Origin: Streptacidiphilus sp041262525
Lineage (GTDB): Bacteria; Actinomycetota; Actinomycetes; Streptomycetales; Streptomycetaceae
Direction of reading: 5' to 3'
NCBI RefSeq assembly: GCF_041262525.1
Contig: NZ_JBGCCK010000010.1
Location: 191,049-255,048 of the forward strand
DNA length: 64,000 bases
Shown: piece after piece, positions 25,155 through 34,072 of the stretch
How positions within the stretch are numbered: position 1 is the first letter of the stretch
Layout of the letters: every line of letters begins with the position of its first letter
Translations under genes and position numbers: made by a program
The notes under the pieces: generated by a model
What the model was told of the DNA's origin: nothing
The model's input: only the letters and a program-made list of their open reading frames with translations
Databases searched by the model: none

Positions 25155-25838
25155 TCAGTGCGCCCTGTGGCGATGGGAGTGGGGAGGTCGGTGCGCCTGA
25201 GGCGGCTCGGCCCCGTGCGCGGGAGATGAACTCGCTTCCGTCGCCGGGCGCAGACCGGCCAGGGTAACCGTGACCAGGCGCTGTACGGCCGCCTCGGAAG
25301 GCAGGCTGCCCGCCGCGCCGAGGGCGTGCAGGCAGTAGGCGGCCAGCTCATCCGGGGCGATGTCGCCACGCAGTTCGCCGGTCGCCGCGACCTCCGCGAG
25401 CAGGTCCCGGAAGAGGTCGACCAGCTGCTGCTCGGCCTGGACCATGGGCTCGCCGCGGTGAACCAGGGCCGCGACTTCGGTGCCGCCGTGGCGGGCCCGG
25501 TAGTGGCAGATCAGCGCGTAGGCCGCGACGACGGCTTCGAGGCGTTCGACGGGCGTGCCGGCGCGGTCACGGAGCTCGGCCAGCTGCGCGAGGTGAGCGG
25601 TGACGTGGAGCTGGTGCCGGGCCACCAGGATCGACTCGACGTCGGGGAAGTACTTGTACAAGGTGGCGCGCCCGATGCCCGCCTGCTCGGCGATCTGGGA
25701 CATCTTCACGGCCGCGAGCCCGTGCTCGGCCGCAAGGGCGGCGGTGGTCTCCATGATCGCGTCGCGCACCGCGTGGCGGTGCGCTTCGACCGTCTCGTTC
25801 CACAGCTTCGGCACCCTCGCACTATACATGACGCCCAT
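25155..25838 (-). CDS. TetR-family regulator of the adjacent ABC operon
   Basis: 227 residues with a TetR helix-turn-helix at ~28-75 (AALAAEHGLAAVKMSQIAEQAGIG, then ATLYKYFPDVESIL). The C-terminal half is a ligand domain and ends in a His-rich tail (HRPPHSHRHRAH) that could bind metal. It is divergent from a small membrane protein and ABC transporter. A perfect GAGACA-GTT-TGTCTC dyad sits in the shared region. Start may be ATG 25829 rather than 25838. Confidence 0.87.
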   Translation of the reverse strand: MGVMYSARVPKLWNETVEAHRHAVRDAIMETTAALAAEHGLAAVKMSQIAEQAGIGRATLYKYFPDVESILVARHQLHVTAHLAQLAELRDRAGTPVERLEAVVAAYALICHYRARHGGTEVAALVHRGEPMVQAEQQLVDLFRDLLAEVAATGELRGDIAPDELAAYCLHALGAAGSLPSEAAVQRLVTVTLAGLRPATEASSSPAHGAEPPQAHRPPHSHRHRAH

Positions 25839-25854
25839 GGAGCGACAGAATGAG

Positions 25855-25883
25855 TTGACAGAGACAGTTTGTCTCGCAAAACT
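25855..25883 (+). promoter_or_regulatory. promoter with embedded TetR operator
   Basis: TTGACA at 25855-25860 matches the -35 consensus and AAAACT at 25878 is a weak -10 at 17-base spacing. The spacer is almost wholly the dyad GAGACA-GTT-TGTCTC (25861-25875). A repressor bound here would cover the promoter of the genes that begin at 25933. Confidence 0.6.
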
Positions 25884-25932
25884 GGCGCCGTCAGGGACCG
25901 ACGTCCCCGTTCGAGCCGTTCAGGAGATTCCA

Positions 25933-26112
25933 ATGGCTGACTTGCCCACGCACCCCGACGCAGGCGACAACACCACCGAAGCGCCGGAGAGCGCGCTCAC
26001 GCCCCGAGGGCCACGGGGGAAAGCACTGGCCGGGATCGCGCTCGGCGTCCTGCTGGTCGTGCTGATGCTCGTCCTGCACCTGGCCGGAGTCTTCGGCCCC
26101 GGATCGCACTGA
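25933..26112 (+). CDS. 59-residue single-span membrane protein
   Basis: A charged N-terminal half (MADLPTHPDAGDNTTEAPES...PRGPRGK) is followed by one strong helix (ALAGIALGVLLVVLMLVLHLAG). CAGGAG lies 7 bases before ATG 25933. It is the first gene after the TetR-type operator and precedes the ABC ATPase by 73 bases, so it may be an accessory subunit of that transporter. Similar small genes preceding exporters are common in actinobacteria. Confidence 0.7.
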   Translation: MADLPTHPDAGDNTTEAPESALTPRGPRGKALAGIALGVLLVVLMLVLHLAGVFGPGSH

Positions 26113-26185
26113 GCGTCTCCGCTTCGGCGTAGAGACGTGGTCGCGGTACCTCCACGACGAAAGCGCAGCAGAAGGGTTCACTGTC

Positions 26186-27118
26186 ATGATCGAGGCGATC
26201 GGCCTCAGCAAGCGGTACGGCGACACGGTGGCGGTCGACGACTTGTCGTTCACTGTGCCGCCGGGCCAGGTGACCGGATTCCTCGGCCCCAACGGCGCCG
26301 GGAAGTCCACCACCATGCGGATGATCCTGGGCCTGGACGCGCCCAGCTCCGGCTCGGTGACCGTCAACGGAAAGCCCTACACCGCCTACCGCCGCCCGCT
26401 GTTCGAGGTCGGAGCGCTGCTGGAGGCAAAGGCGATCCACGGCGGGCGCAGCGCCTACCACCACTTGCGCTCCCTCGCACTGAGCAACGGCATCGGCAAG
26501 GTGCGGGTGGAACAGGTCCTGGACCAGGTGGGCCTGCGCAGCGTCGCCCGCAAGCCCGCGGGGGGATTCTCCCTCGGCATGGGCCAGCGCCTGGGTATCG
26601 CCGCCGCGCTGCTAGGCGACCCGCCGGTGCTGATGTTCGACGAGCCCGTCAATGGCCTGGATCCCGAGGGAGTTCTGTGGATCCGCAACCTGCTCAAGGC
26701 GCTGGCCGCAGAGGGCCGCACGGTGTTCCTCTCCAGCCACTTGATGAGCGAGATGGCCCTGACTGCGGACCGGCTGATCATCATCGGACGCGGTCGCCTC
26801 ATCGCCGAGACGACCGTCGCGGACCTGCTGGACGGCGGCGCGGGCAACTACCTGCGGGTCCGCTCCCCCGACCGCGACGCTCTCGCCACGCTCCTGCGGG
26901 CCCGCGGGGCCACCGCCGTCCACGAGGGACAGGACGCACTCAAGGTCACCGACGCCACCAGCGACCTGGTGGGCGAGCTTGCCCGCGCGAACGGACTGGC
27001 CCTGCTGGAGCTCTCCACGCAGCAGACGTCGCTGGAGCAGCGGTACATGGAACTCACCAGCGACGCCGTCGACTACCGCACGACCGAGGACGCCTCCGTC
27101 CCGGCGGCCAGGAACTGA
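26186..27118 (+). CDS. ABC transporter ATP-binding protein
   Basis: 310 residues. Walker A is GPNGAGKST (~35-43), the signature loop reads FSLGMGQRLGIA (~135), Walker B is VLMFDEPVNGLDPEG and the H-loop is FLSSHLMSEM. The C-terminal ~80 residues form the extension usual in bacitracin/lantibiotic-type exporters. It pairs with the permease ten bases downstream and is probably controlled by the divergent TetR protein. Confidence 0.93.
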   Translation: MIEAIGLSKRYGDTVAVDDLSFTVPPGQVTGFLGPNGAGKSTTMRMILGLDAPSSGSVTVNGKPYTAYRRPLFEVGALLEAKAIHGGRSAYHHLRSLALSNGIGKVRVEQVLDQVGLRSVARKPAGGFSLGMGQRLGIAAALLGDPPVLMFDEPVNGLDPEGVLWIRNLLKALAAEGRTVFLSSHLMSEMALTADRLIIIGRGRLIAETTVADLLDGGAGNYLRVRSPDRDALATLLRARGATAVHEGQDALKVTDATSDLVGELARANGLALLELSTQQTSLEQRYMELTSDAVDYRTTEDASVPAARN

Positions 27119-27127
27119 GGCTGAATC

Positions 27128-27949
27128 ATGGCAACCACCCTCGCGACACCACAGCGGCGCGCCACCGACGGCCGACTGGCGGACTTCGGCAACGTCCTGC
27201 GGTCGGAGTTCTGCAAGCTCTACTCGATCCGCTCAACGTTCTGGACCGTGTTCACCGCCTTGCTGTCGAACATTGTCCTGGCGGCCCTGGTCGCCCTGTT
27301 CCTCGTCAGCCGCCTGAGCACCGCCGACAGGGCCACCGCCGACCCCGTCCGGCTCAGCCTGGCCGGTATCCACCTCTCGCAGATCGCCTTCGGTGTCCTT
27401 GGGGTGCTCATCATCACCAGCGAGTACGGCACCGGGATGATCCGCGCGACGCTGGCGGCCGTGCCGCAGCGCCGACTGGTCCTGACCGGGAAGCTCGTCA
27501 GCTTCGCGGCGACTGCCCTGGTCGCCGGGATCGGGTCCTGTCTGGCCGCGTTCTTCGTCTTTGAGGCGTTCCTGCCCTCGGGTGGTGACGGTCTGAAGGC
27601 CTCGATCGGCGACCCCGGCGTGCTGCGCGCGGCCGTCGGCGGCGGCCTCTACCTGACTCTTCTCGGGCTGCTCGGGCTGGGGCTCGGCGCGGTGATCCGG
27701 GCCAGCGCGGGCGCCATCGCCACCCTGTTCGGCCTGCTGTTCGTGCCCACCATCCTGGTCAGTCTGCTGCCGCAGAACTGGCGCACGAGCATCGGCCCCT
27801 ACCTGCCGATGAACGCCGGGGACGCGATCTACTCGCTGCACCCCGAAGCGGGCGGTCTGGGGCCGTGGTCCGGCTTCGCGGTCCTGGGCCTGTACGCGGC
27901 CATCGCGCTCACCTTGGGCTATTTCCTCATCAAGCGCCGCGACGCCTAG
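27128..27949 (+). CDS. ABC-2-type transporter permease
   Basis: 273 residues with six predicted helices: TVFTALLSNIVLAALVALFLV, QIAFGVLGVLIITSEY, FAATALVAGIGSCLAAFFVF, LTLLGLLGLGLGAVI, GAIATLFGLLFVPTILVSLL and WSGFAVLGLYAAIALTLGYFLI. The SEYGTGMIRATLAAVPQRR segment is typical of ABC-2 permeases. With the ATPase it forms an exporter; drug or peptide export is likely but unproven. Confidence 0.88.
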   Translation: MATTLATPQRRATDGRLADFGNVLRSEFCKLYSIRSTFWTVFTALLSNIVLAALVALFLVSRLSTADRATADPVRLSLAGIHLSQIAFGVLGVLIITSEYGTGMIRATLAAVPQRRLVLTGKLVSFAATALVAGIGSCLAAFFVFEAFLPSGGDGLKASIGDPGVLRAAVGGGLYLTLLGLLGLGLGAVIRASAGAIATLFGLLFVPTILVSLLPQNWRTSIGPYLPMNAGDAIYSLHPEAGGLGPWSGFAVLGLYAAIALTLGYFLIKRRDA

Positions 27950-27994
27950 CTGCGCGTCAGAAGGTACATTTCCCGGCAGGAATGGGAGAGCACC

Positions 27995-28411
27995 ATGCAC
28001 ACCCCTCGCTCGCACATGGCCCAGATCCTCACCCATCTCGCTCCGCTCACGGCCCGGCTCCGAGCAGCCCGGCCTCGGAACCCCGGACCGACCGCCCCGC
28101 CCCCTCCCCACGGGTCGGCGGTCCGGTCCACCGGCCGGGTGGCGACGCCGAAGGCCGAGCGGTACGCCAAGCAGTTGTGCAGCCATGCCACCTGGAAGAC
28201 GCCCCACGCGCAGTGGACCTCGCCCCACGGCGTGATCGAGTTCCCCGACCATATGGGAACTTGCCGGATGACCGCGCAGCCCGACGGCTTGGTGTTCACC
28301 ATCGAGGCTGCCGGCCCGGCGGCCCTGGCCCGACTGCAGCAGATCATCGGCGACAACATCGCGCGCTTCGGAACCCGCGAAGGGCTCGTGGTCGAGTGGG
28401 CGACAGACTGA
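27995..28411 (+). CDS. DUF2218 domain protein
   Basis: 138 residues. A Pro/Arg-rich N-terminal ~45 residues precedes the DUF2218 domain: VATPKAERYAKQLCSHATWK, then GTCRMTAQPDGLVFTIEAAG, ALARLQQIIGDNIARFGTREGLVVEW. In other bacteria DUF2218 genes often sit beside siderophore or metal transport genes. Start may be ATG 28016. No catalytic motif is apparent. Confidence 0.8.
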   Translation: MHTPRSHMAQILTHLAPLTARLRAARPRNPGPTAPPPPHGSAVRSTGRVATPKAERYAKQLCSHATWKTPHAQWTSPHGVIEFPDHMGTCRMTAQPDGLVFTIEAAGPAALARLQQIIGDNIARFGTREGLVVEWATD

Positions 28412-28523
28412 GGCGGTCGCAGTCGGGATGCCGCCGGGCGACCCGGCGGCGACCTTGGAAACCATGGACGACCTGCCCACTCCCGGCGGGAGCAACGCCG
28501 GCAGCGCCGAACGCGCGGGCGAT

Positions 28524-28563
28524 GCGTGATGGGTAGCGCACCATGGTGGGCTACCCATCACGC
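28524..28563. terminator. strong bidirectional hairpin terminator
   Basis: Perfect 14-bp inverted repeat (28524-28537 with 28550-28563; core TGATGGGTAGC) and a 12-base loop that itself contains CACCATGGTG. It lies between the converging DUF2218 and secreted-protein genes, 8 bases from the latter's stop. Confidence 0.8.
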
Positions 28564-28571
28564 GATATTCA

Positions 28572-29018
28572 CTAGCCGAAGAAGGTGGCCGAGTAGGCGT
28601 GCGGCGTCGCGTTACCGCTCTCGGTGAGCCAGGACTCCGAGTAGTAGTCACAGCCCGAGTAGACCGTCGCGCCGGACGTCACCGCACTGCCGGACGACGG
28701 GTACGCCAGGTTGTTGGTGCTGGCGACCACCGTGGCTGTGTTCCCGTTGCACTCCCTCCACAGCTTCACGTACAAGCGCACGTCCGTGGTGCCCCCAGCA
28801 CCCTCGGTCACGCCATGAAGACCGCTTCCGTCGAGCTTCAGGCAAGCGTGGATGGTCCAGCTCCACCACGGGTATCCGGCGGAGCCGCCAAGTCCGCCCG
28901 AGCAGTTGGTGTCCGCGTGCGCGGCAGTGGCCCCGAGCCCGATGATGCCGCCGCCGGCGAGCGCGAGGCTGGCGGCGGTCATCGCGGTGACGTGGCGGAT
29001 CTTCTGGAGCTTGAGCAT
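28572..29018 (-). CDS. small secreted protein of unknown function
   Basis: 148 residues. A Sec signal peptide (KLQKIRHVTAMTAASLALAGG...GLGATAAHA) is followed by a ~112-residue mature part with four cysteines (TNCSGG, HACLK, ECNGN, SGCDYY) and many aromatic residues, a compact disulfide-bonded fold. GAGGAG lies 8 bases before ATG 29018. No family recognised; the pattern is like other actinobacterial secreted small domains. Confidence 0.75.
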   Translation of the reverse strand: MLKLQKIRHVTAMTAASLALAGGGIIGLGATAAHADTNCSGGLGGSAGYPWWSWTIHACLKLDGSGLHGVTEGAGGTTDVRLYVKLWRECNGNTATVVASTNNLAYPSSGSAVTSGATVYSGCDYYSESWLTESGNATPHAYSATFFG

Positions 29019-29335
29019 GAGTGGCTGACTCCTCACGACGGTGGCGTCCGGCCTGCTGGCCGGGTTGCCGTGGAAGAGTTGACCGCGTGCGCCGTGTCCA
29101 CGGCCAGCATTTAGGGGCAGAGCCGAAAAGCTGAACGGAGTTCCGGATGATCGAGCAACCACTCCCCCGCACACAGCAGTTCCCCAGAGCGCCGGGTGGT
29201 GCGCTGCCGGGAGTGCAAGCGCCCGCTGACCGACGTACAGTCGCGGCTGCCCCCGCGGGCGCGAAGGTCTTGGGGCGGGACGCTCTCACCTCCTCGGAAG
29301 GGGAACCGGATGCGATCGGGGTGCGTCCCAGCCGC

Positions 29336-29842
29336 ATGCGAAGACTTGCGCGTGGGGGCTGGATCGTGGCTGCGGCGGCGATGGCGAGTGCACTGATCAC
29401 GGCTGCCCCAGCCTATGCGTCCTGTGCTGCTCCGGGGCCTGTCTCGGCGGACGAGTTCACCGGGAAGGTGCTGTCCACTAGCCGGGGCGGTGTAGACGCC
29501 CAAGTGCGGACACTCACAGGCGCCGTGGTCGAGGTGGTCGGCTCACCTGCGGCGGGTGCGGAGCATACAACGGTGGACCGGACGTACCAGGCGGGTGCTT
29601 GGTACGTGTTCGACCCGCTCAACGCGTCCAGTCCGTTCCAGGACAACGCGTGTACCGCGACCCACGCGCTTCCGGCGGGGTGGGCCCCGCCCTCACTCTC
29701 CCCGAACACGCGCGCCGTCACCGTAACGACTGTCGCTGCGGAGGGATCCGCGACGTGGCCGTGGGCTGCTGCGGGTGGCGCGGTGGTGCTCGCGGCCATT
29801 GGCGGGTTCGTCGTTGTCCGTCGGAGGCGGCCGAGTCAGTGA
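29336..29842 (+). CDS. exported, C-terminally membrane-anchored protein
   Basis: 168 residues: a signal peptide (RRLARGGWIVAAAAMASALITAAPAYA), an extracellular beta-rich domain with cysteines at SCAAPG and NACTATH, and a C-terminal helix WAAAGGAVVLAAIGGFVVV followed by RRRR. The arrangement is that of a surface protein, but no LPxTG sorting signal is present, so it stays membrane-anchored. ATG 29336 is chosen; GTG 29321 is in frame. Function unknown. Confidence 0.7.
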   Translation: MRRLARGGWIVAAAAMASALITAAPAYASCAAPGPVSADEFTGKVLSTSRGGVDAQVRTLTGAVVEVVGSPAAGAEHTTVDRTYQAGAWYVFDPLNASSPFQDNACTATHALPAGWAPPSLSPNTRAVTVTTVAAEGSATWPWAAAGGAVVLAAIGGFVVVRRRRPSQ

Positions 29843-30142
29843 TCCAGCTCGCGGTGCCTGGGCGAAGGTCTTCTACCAGTCGCGCCCTTCCGACACGTTG
29901 ACCGCGAGCCGGTCAACCCAGGATGGGCCCGCAGGAGACAAGAACGGGTAGAGCGGCAACGTGATGGCGAGTAAGTCGCCAACTGCCCGCACTCCCGGTG
30001 CGGGACCCGACTAGGGCGCCGGAGGCGCTCGGCTCACTGGATCAACTCGGTCTTCCCGACGCCCATCCCACAGCCGGGCATGCAGCCGGCCGTGACTTCG
30101 CAGATCGCCGAGGCGAGGTCGCCGCCCGGCACGACACGACGA
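29843..30142. other. 300-base stretch without a convincing gene
   Basis: Short frames only. On the minus strand around 30040-30110 a frame reads MGVGKTELIQ, like a broken P-loop fragment, but it is too short to assign. Confidence 0.35.
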
Positions 30143-30177
30143 AGGCTCCGACCGCCCATGGGGGGCAGCCGGAGCCT
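30143..30177 (-). terminator. probable terminator of the first S53 peptidase gene
   Basis: 8-bp arms AGGCTCCG (30143-30150) and CGGAGCCT (30170-30177) around a 19-base loop, 18 bases past the stop of the minus-strand peptidase gene. Confidence 0.5.
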
Positions 30178-30194
30178 GGGTCAGTGCACGTGGA

Positions 30195-31427
30195 TCAGCC
30201 TGTGAAAGCGGTCAGGCCGTTGGGGGTGCCCAGGCCAGTCGGGCCGTCATAGCCGACCTCCGCGGTGCAGAGGTAGGCGGGGGTGCAGGTGGCGGTTGCG
30301 CCGGTGGTGACGTCGTTCAGCGAGGAGCTGTGCGAGTAGAGGTTGGCGGCCGGGATTGCGGTGCTGTGGCTGCCGGCGTCGGCGTAGACGCCGGCGATGA
30401 GCGGGGACGCGACGGAGGTGCCGCCGTAGACGGTCCAGCCGGTGCCGCCGTAGGTCTGGTAGACCGCGACGCCGGTGGCCGGGTCAGCGACGGCAGAGAC
30501 GTCGGCGACGGTGCGGTGGGAGCAGCCGGAGTCGGTCTGCCAGGTGGGCTTGGGGTCGTAGGCGGAGCAGCCCGAGCCGGCGCCCTCGGTGGCGCTGGTG
30601 TTCCAGACGCTCTCGCTCCAGCCGCGGGAGTTGGACGCCTTGGTGAGCGCGGTGCCGCCGACGGCGGTGACGTTCTTGGAGGCGGCCGGGTACTGCACGC
30701 CGTAGCCGCTGTCACCGGAGGAGACGGTGATGGCGATGCCCGGGTGGTTGAAGTAGGTCGAGTCGTAGCCGGTGTCGGCCGAGGACTCCGAGCCGCCGTA
30801 GCTGTTGGAGATCTCGGTCGCGCCCAGGCTGGCGGCGGTGTTGACCGCGGTGCCCAGGTTGGTCATGGAGGCGGTGGACGCCTCGACGAGGATGATGTGG
30901 GCGTTCGGGGCGATGGCGGAGACCATGTCCAGGTCGAGCGAGATCTCCCCGGACCAGGAGGCGTTGTTGCGCGGCAGGCTGGAGGTGCTGCCCTTCTGGT
31001 TGACCTGCTTGAAGCAGCCGCTGGCCACCGTGCAGGCGGGCAGGCCGTACTGGGCCCGGTAGGTGGCCATGTCGGCGGCCGCGTTCGGGTCGTTGTAGGC
31101 GTCCACGATTGCCACGGTCTGACCCGCGCCACCGTTCGCCGGGATGTTGTACGCGGAGAGCAGGTCGCCGGGGCCGAAACCGGACGGGGTCGCGTTCGGG
31201 GTGACGCCCATCGCGTGGACGCGCTCGGTGGTGCTCGTGACGTGCAGCGCGTTGCAGTAGGCGTGACCTGGCGTCAGGTCGACGGCGCAGGCACGGCTCC
31301 AGGTGACGCCGTGACCGGCGGCATTGGCCGGCAGGGCGGCGAGCAGACCGGAAACCGCGAGGGCGGCCGAGCCGAGAAGCGGGACGGCGGTCCGCCGGGC
31401 GGCAGTGGCTATCGAAGTGGTGCGCAA
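30195..31427 (-). CDS. secreted S53-family (sedolisin-like) peptidase
   Basis: 410 residues. A signal peptide (TAVPLLGSAALAVSGLLAALPANA) precedes the catalytic domain. The Glu/Asp pair of sedolisins is in SGEISLDLDMV, the oxyanion Asp in SSGDSGYG and the nucleophile in GGTSVASPL. The C-terminal calcium-site region ends GYDGPTGLGTPNG. The large pro-domain of kumamolisins is missing. The start is inferred to be TTG 31427, since AGGAGG (31435-31440) lies 7 bases upstream; no ATG or GTG fits the signal peptide. It is paralogous to the gene at 34073. Confidence 0.88.
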   Translation of the reverse strand: MRTTSIATAARRTAVPLLGSAALAVSGLLAALPANAAGHGVTWSRACAVDLTPGHAYCNALHVTSTTERVHAMGVTPNATPSGFGPGDLLSAYNIPANGGAGQTVAIVDAYNDPNAAADMATYRAQYGLPACTVASGCFKQVNQKGSTSSLPRNNASWSGEISLDLDMVSAIAPNAHIILVEASTASMTNLGTAVNTAASLGATEISNSYGGSESSADTGYDSTYFNHPGIAITVSSGDSGYGVQYPAASKNVTAVGGTALTKASNSRGWSESVWNTSATEGAGSGCSAYDPKPTWQTDSGCSHRTVADVSAVADPATGVAVYQTYGGTGWTVYGGTSVASPLIAGVYADAGSHSTAIPAANLYSHSSSLNDVTTGATATCTPAYLCTAEVGYDGPTGLGTPNGLTAFTG

Positions 31428-31854
31428 CGTACGACCTCCTGAAACGGGTGAACGGGGGGCGTGCTGGTGCGACCGCGTAAAGGGGGTGGCCCTGCTGCGG
31501 GTTGAGCCTGATGGCGCTTCGGAACTTCTGTACACCCTCTGCTGGGGTGACAGCTGGCGAGAACGGTAGCGAGGTGATGAGAGGCCGACAAGAGTGAACG
31601 GAAGGTGATCCTCACGTTTTACGAACCTGGCCAAAACCAGTCGTCCCCTGCCGTATACGCACCACGGTGGTGCCGCATAGCGCAACGCGCGTCACTGCGC
31701 GCGCTTGAGCGGTTGCGCCCGCCGCCGCGACCGGACTGCCGCAGGCACAGGATCTTCACCGCGAGGCGGTCCCGCCACCAGTCTTGGGCAGCGGTCGGCG
31801 CGTCCATGTATCCGTCGCACCGTGTGGCCGTCGGGCCTGCGGATACCGGCTGGA
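31428..31854. other. intergenic region upstream of the first S53 gene
   Basis: Contains the ribosome site of the peptidase gene and presumably its promoter. A minus-strand frame at about 31619-31810 (starting MDAPTAAQDWWRDRLAV) is open but has no clear ribosome site or family and is not called. Confidence 0.4.
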
Positions 31855-33336
31855 TCACAGGGAATTCGGCACGATCTCCACTCGGGACGGATCGAAGACG
31901 CCGCGGGGTCCGGCCAGTGGGCCGACGCGGATCTGGGAGATGAGGAACCGACGTACCTCGTCGCGCCGGGCTCGGGAGGTCCGCCTCCATGCCTGGCGGG
32001 CTCGTTTGCCGGTGACCACGTCGTCGAGAGCGTCGGCAGCCCGGACGGTGATGTCCTGGTTCTCGGCGCGGATCTGCGCGATCAGCGCCTTGCGTCTCTG
32101 GCCGGAGGAGCCGTTCATGTCCGTGAGTTCGTGCAGGCTCGCCTCTGCCAGCGCTCTACGCTTCGCCGATTCACGACTGAGCACGGAGACGGAGACTGCC
32201 GCTGCGTCCACGCCCGTTCCGAGGCGTTCGAGCAGGGTCACGATCCACTCGTCGACGTGCTCTTCGAGACGGGCCGCGCTGATGTGCCGTGAACAAGAGT
32301 GCGGTGCGGGCAAGCTGCTGCCGGCACAGGCGTAGGTGGGGAAGTTGACGACCATCGACCCGACCATGCTCCGCTCGCAGCGTGTACAGCACACCAATCC
32401 GGTCAGCGGGTAGTAGCGCGACGGGCGCCGCTCCTGGTCGGCTTGCTCGGCATGCCGCTGGCGTAGCGCCTGGACGGCCTCCCAGTCGGCCACGCTGACG
32501 CACGGGGTCCAGTCCCCGAAGCGGTAGCTGCCGTCAGCGGTGCGGGCGGGCTCACTGCCAGTCACCAGAATTCCTGCGTAGCGCGGGGCGTCGAGGATCC
32601 GCGCAACCCGGGAGGGGCTCCACAGGGCCGCGTACGCAGTGAGGGCGCCGCGCTCGTTGAGCGACCAGGCGATCGAGCGCAGCGAGTCCCCGGCCAGGTA
32701 GCGGTCGAAGATCTCGCGGACCACTGCAGCTTCGGCCGGGACCAGCTCATAAGTGCCGAGCGTGTATCCGTAAGCTCGGCGGCCTCCCCCGTGGGGCCGG
32801 CCCTGGTCGGCCGCGGCCCGCTGGGCCGTGCGGGCTGACCGAGAGGAGTTCTGACGTCGACGGCACAGCGCTTCGGTCTCTTCAAGGAGGGAGCCACGGG
32901 CGGCGGGCGCGTTCAACTCCCATTCGCCCGCGGGTTCCAGCAGGACCAGGCCGTGTTGGTCGGCCAAGGTCAGCAGCTGTTGGAGATCCCAGGGTTGGAA
33001 ACGCTGCAGTTCCCGAGCGTCGAACAGAAGGAGGTGGGAGAGCCGCGCGGTCTCGACCGTCCGCACCATCGCCTGCCAGGCATCACGTCGCCGGTCCTTG
33101 GACCAGGAGGCGGCCTGGTGGTCGATGAAGATATGTCGGGGCGCGATGTGGACACCTTGCTCGGCGGCGAGAGCCCGGCACGCCGCCTCGCGCAGGTCCA
33201 CACCCGACTGGTTCGGCGAGCGCCGATGCGGGACCCGGCAGTAGAGCGCGCCGTAGCCCGCGACGCTCGACCCTGGCCCCGACTCCCCGCCGGCGAGACG
33301 GCCGGGGCCGGGCTCCACAAGCACGTCCACCCGCAC
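31855..33336 (-). CDS. large serine recombinase with degenerate catalytic domain
   Basis: 493 residues. The recombinase domain (AYGYTLGTYELVPAEAAVVREIFDRYLAGDSLRSIA), the zinc-ribbon domain (GLVCCTRCERSMVG...YACAG) and a long C-terminal helical part match large serine integrases. The N-terminal resolvase domain is unusual: the nucleophile position reads YCRVPHRRS (Pro where Ser is expected), and the conserved DRLxR segment is LLFDARELQRF. Either it is inactive or the nucleophile has moved. The start is uncertain because several GTGs occur. It lies between two inverted S53 genes. Confidence 0.75.
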   Translation of the reverse strand: MRVDVLVEPGPGRLAGGESGPGSSVAGYGALYCRVPHRRSPNQSGVDLREAACRALAAEQGVHIAPRHIFIDHQAASWSKDRRRDAWQAMVRTVETARLSHLLLFDARELQRFQPWDLQQLLTLADQHGLVLLEPAGEWELNAPAARGSLLEETEALCRRRQNSSRSARTAQRAAADQGRPHGGGRRAYGYTLGTYELVPAEAAVVREIFDRYLAGDSLRSIAWSLNERGALTAYAALWSPSRVARILDAPRYAGILVTGSEPARTADGSYRFGDWTPCVSVADWEAVQALRQRHAEQADQERRPSRYYPLTGLVCCTRCERSMVGSMVVNFPTYACAGSSLPAPHSCSRHISAARLEEHVDEWIVTLLERLGTGVDAAAVSVSVLSRESAKRRALAEASLHELTDMNGSSGQRRKALIAQIRAENQDITVRAADALDDVVTGKRARQAWRRTSRARRDEVRRFLISQIRVGPLAGPRGVFDPSRVEIVPNSL

Positions 33337-34072
33337 ACCCCCACCCGGAGCAGTCTCGTCGCCAGCGCATCGGCACCCGGGGGTGCGGCACGGCAGCGGA
33401 GCCGATCGTTCCTCTGAGTTTCCTCTCAGTCAACCCCGCCTCCGGGGCGACAGCTTCACACGCCAGGCGCCCGGACATCCGGCACCCGCGCCAGTCACTC
33501 CTGACCGGAGCCCCAGGTCGCCGCAGTGGCCGCGGACCCATCCCAGGGTGGTCGCGGCGGTATCCGCGCGGTTGCCGGTCACTCGCATTGGACCGGAGGG
33601 CGATCCAGGCCATCCGTCGAACAGCGGGAAAATTCCCACCAGTTGGAGGTCTACGCGCGGAGACGACCCCTGGCCTCAGAGGTAATTCAGAAGAAATATT
33701 CGGGCGGCCAGGAGGCTCCGTCCGCACCGTTGACCCGCTTTCGTCAAGTCTGCTTTGCTCTGCTCGCCGAGAACACACCCCAAGCCGTGGTGACACGCAG
33801 TCAATCATGGTGTCCTGCTTGAAGATCAGCGCCTGAGCTCCACAGCAGCACGGTGTGGTTCTGCTTCGCGGGTGGCCTCGCTGGAGCCCCGAGTGACTCC
33901 CGTGCTGCCCAGCCGGCACTGCCCCCGCGGGCTGTCTGTCGGTCGGAAGCGTGTGGAATTCCCGGTCCCTGCTCGGAATGCGGGGTAGTGCGCGCTCGGT
34001 TCCCAGTCCCGGCACGTGGCCCCTATCGCCGACCGGCGCGCCAGGGCCAGCCGTTGAGAGAGGACCCCAATC
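33337..34072. other. 736-base region without a convincing gene
   Basis: Short frames on both strands lack ribosome sites and domains. An AT-richer patch at 33675-33700 (containing AATTCAGAAGAAATATTC) may be the promoter of the S53 gene at 34073. GAGAGAGGA at about 34053 is that gene's ribosome site. An attachment site for the neighbouring recombinase could lie here but no repeat was recognised. Confidence 0.4.

Noticed and set aside
31619..31810. minus-strand frame starting MDAPTAAQDWWRDRLAV
   Set aside because: No ribosome site, Arg/Ser-rich tail and no recognised family; could be real but support is too weak.
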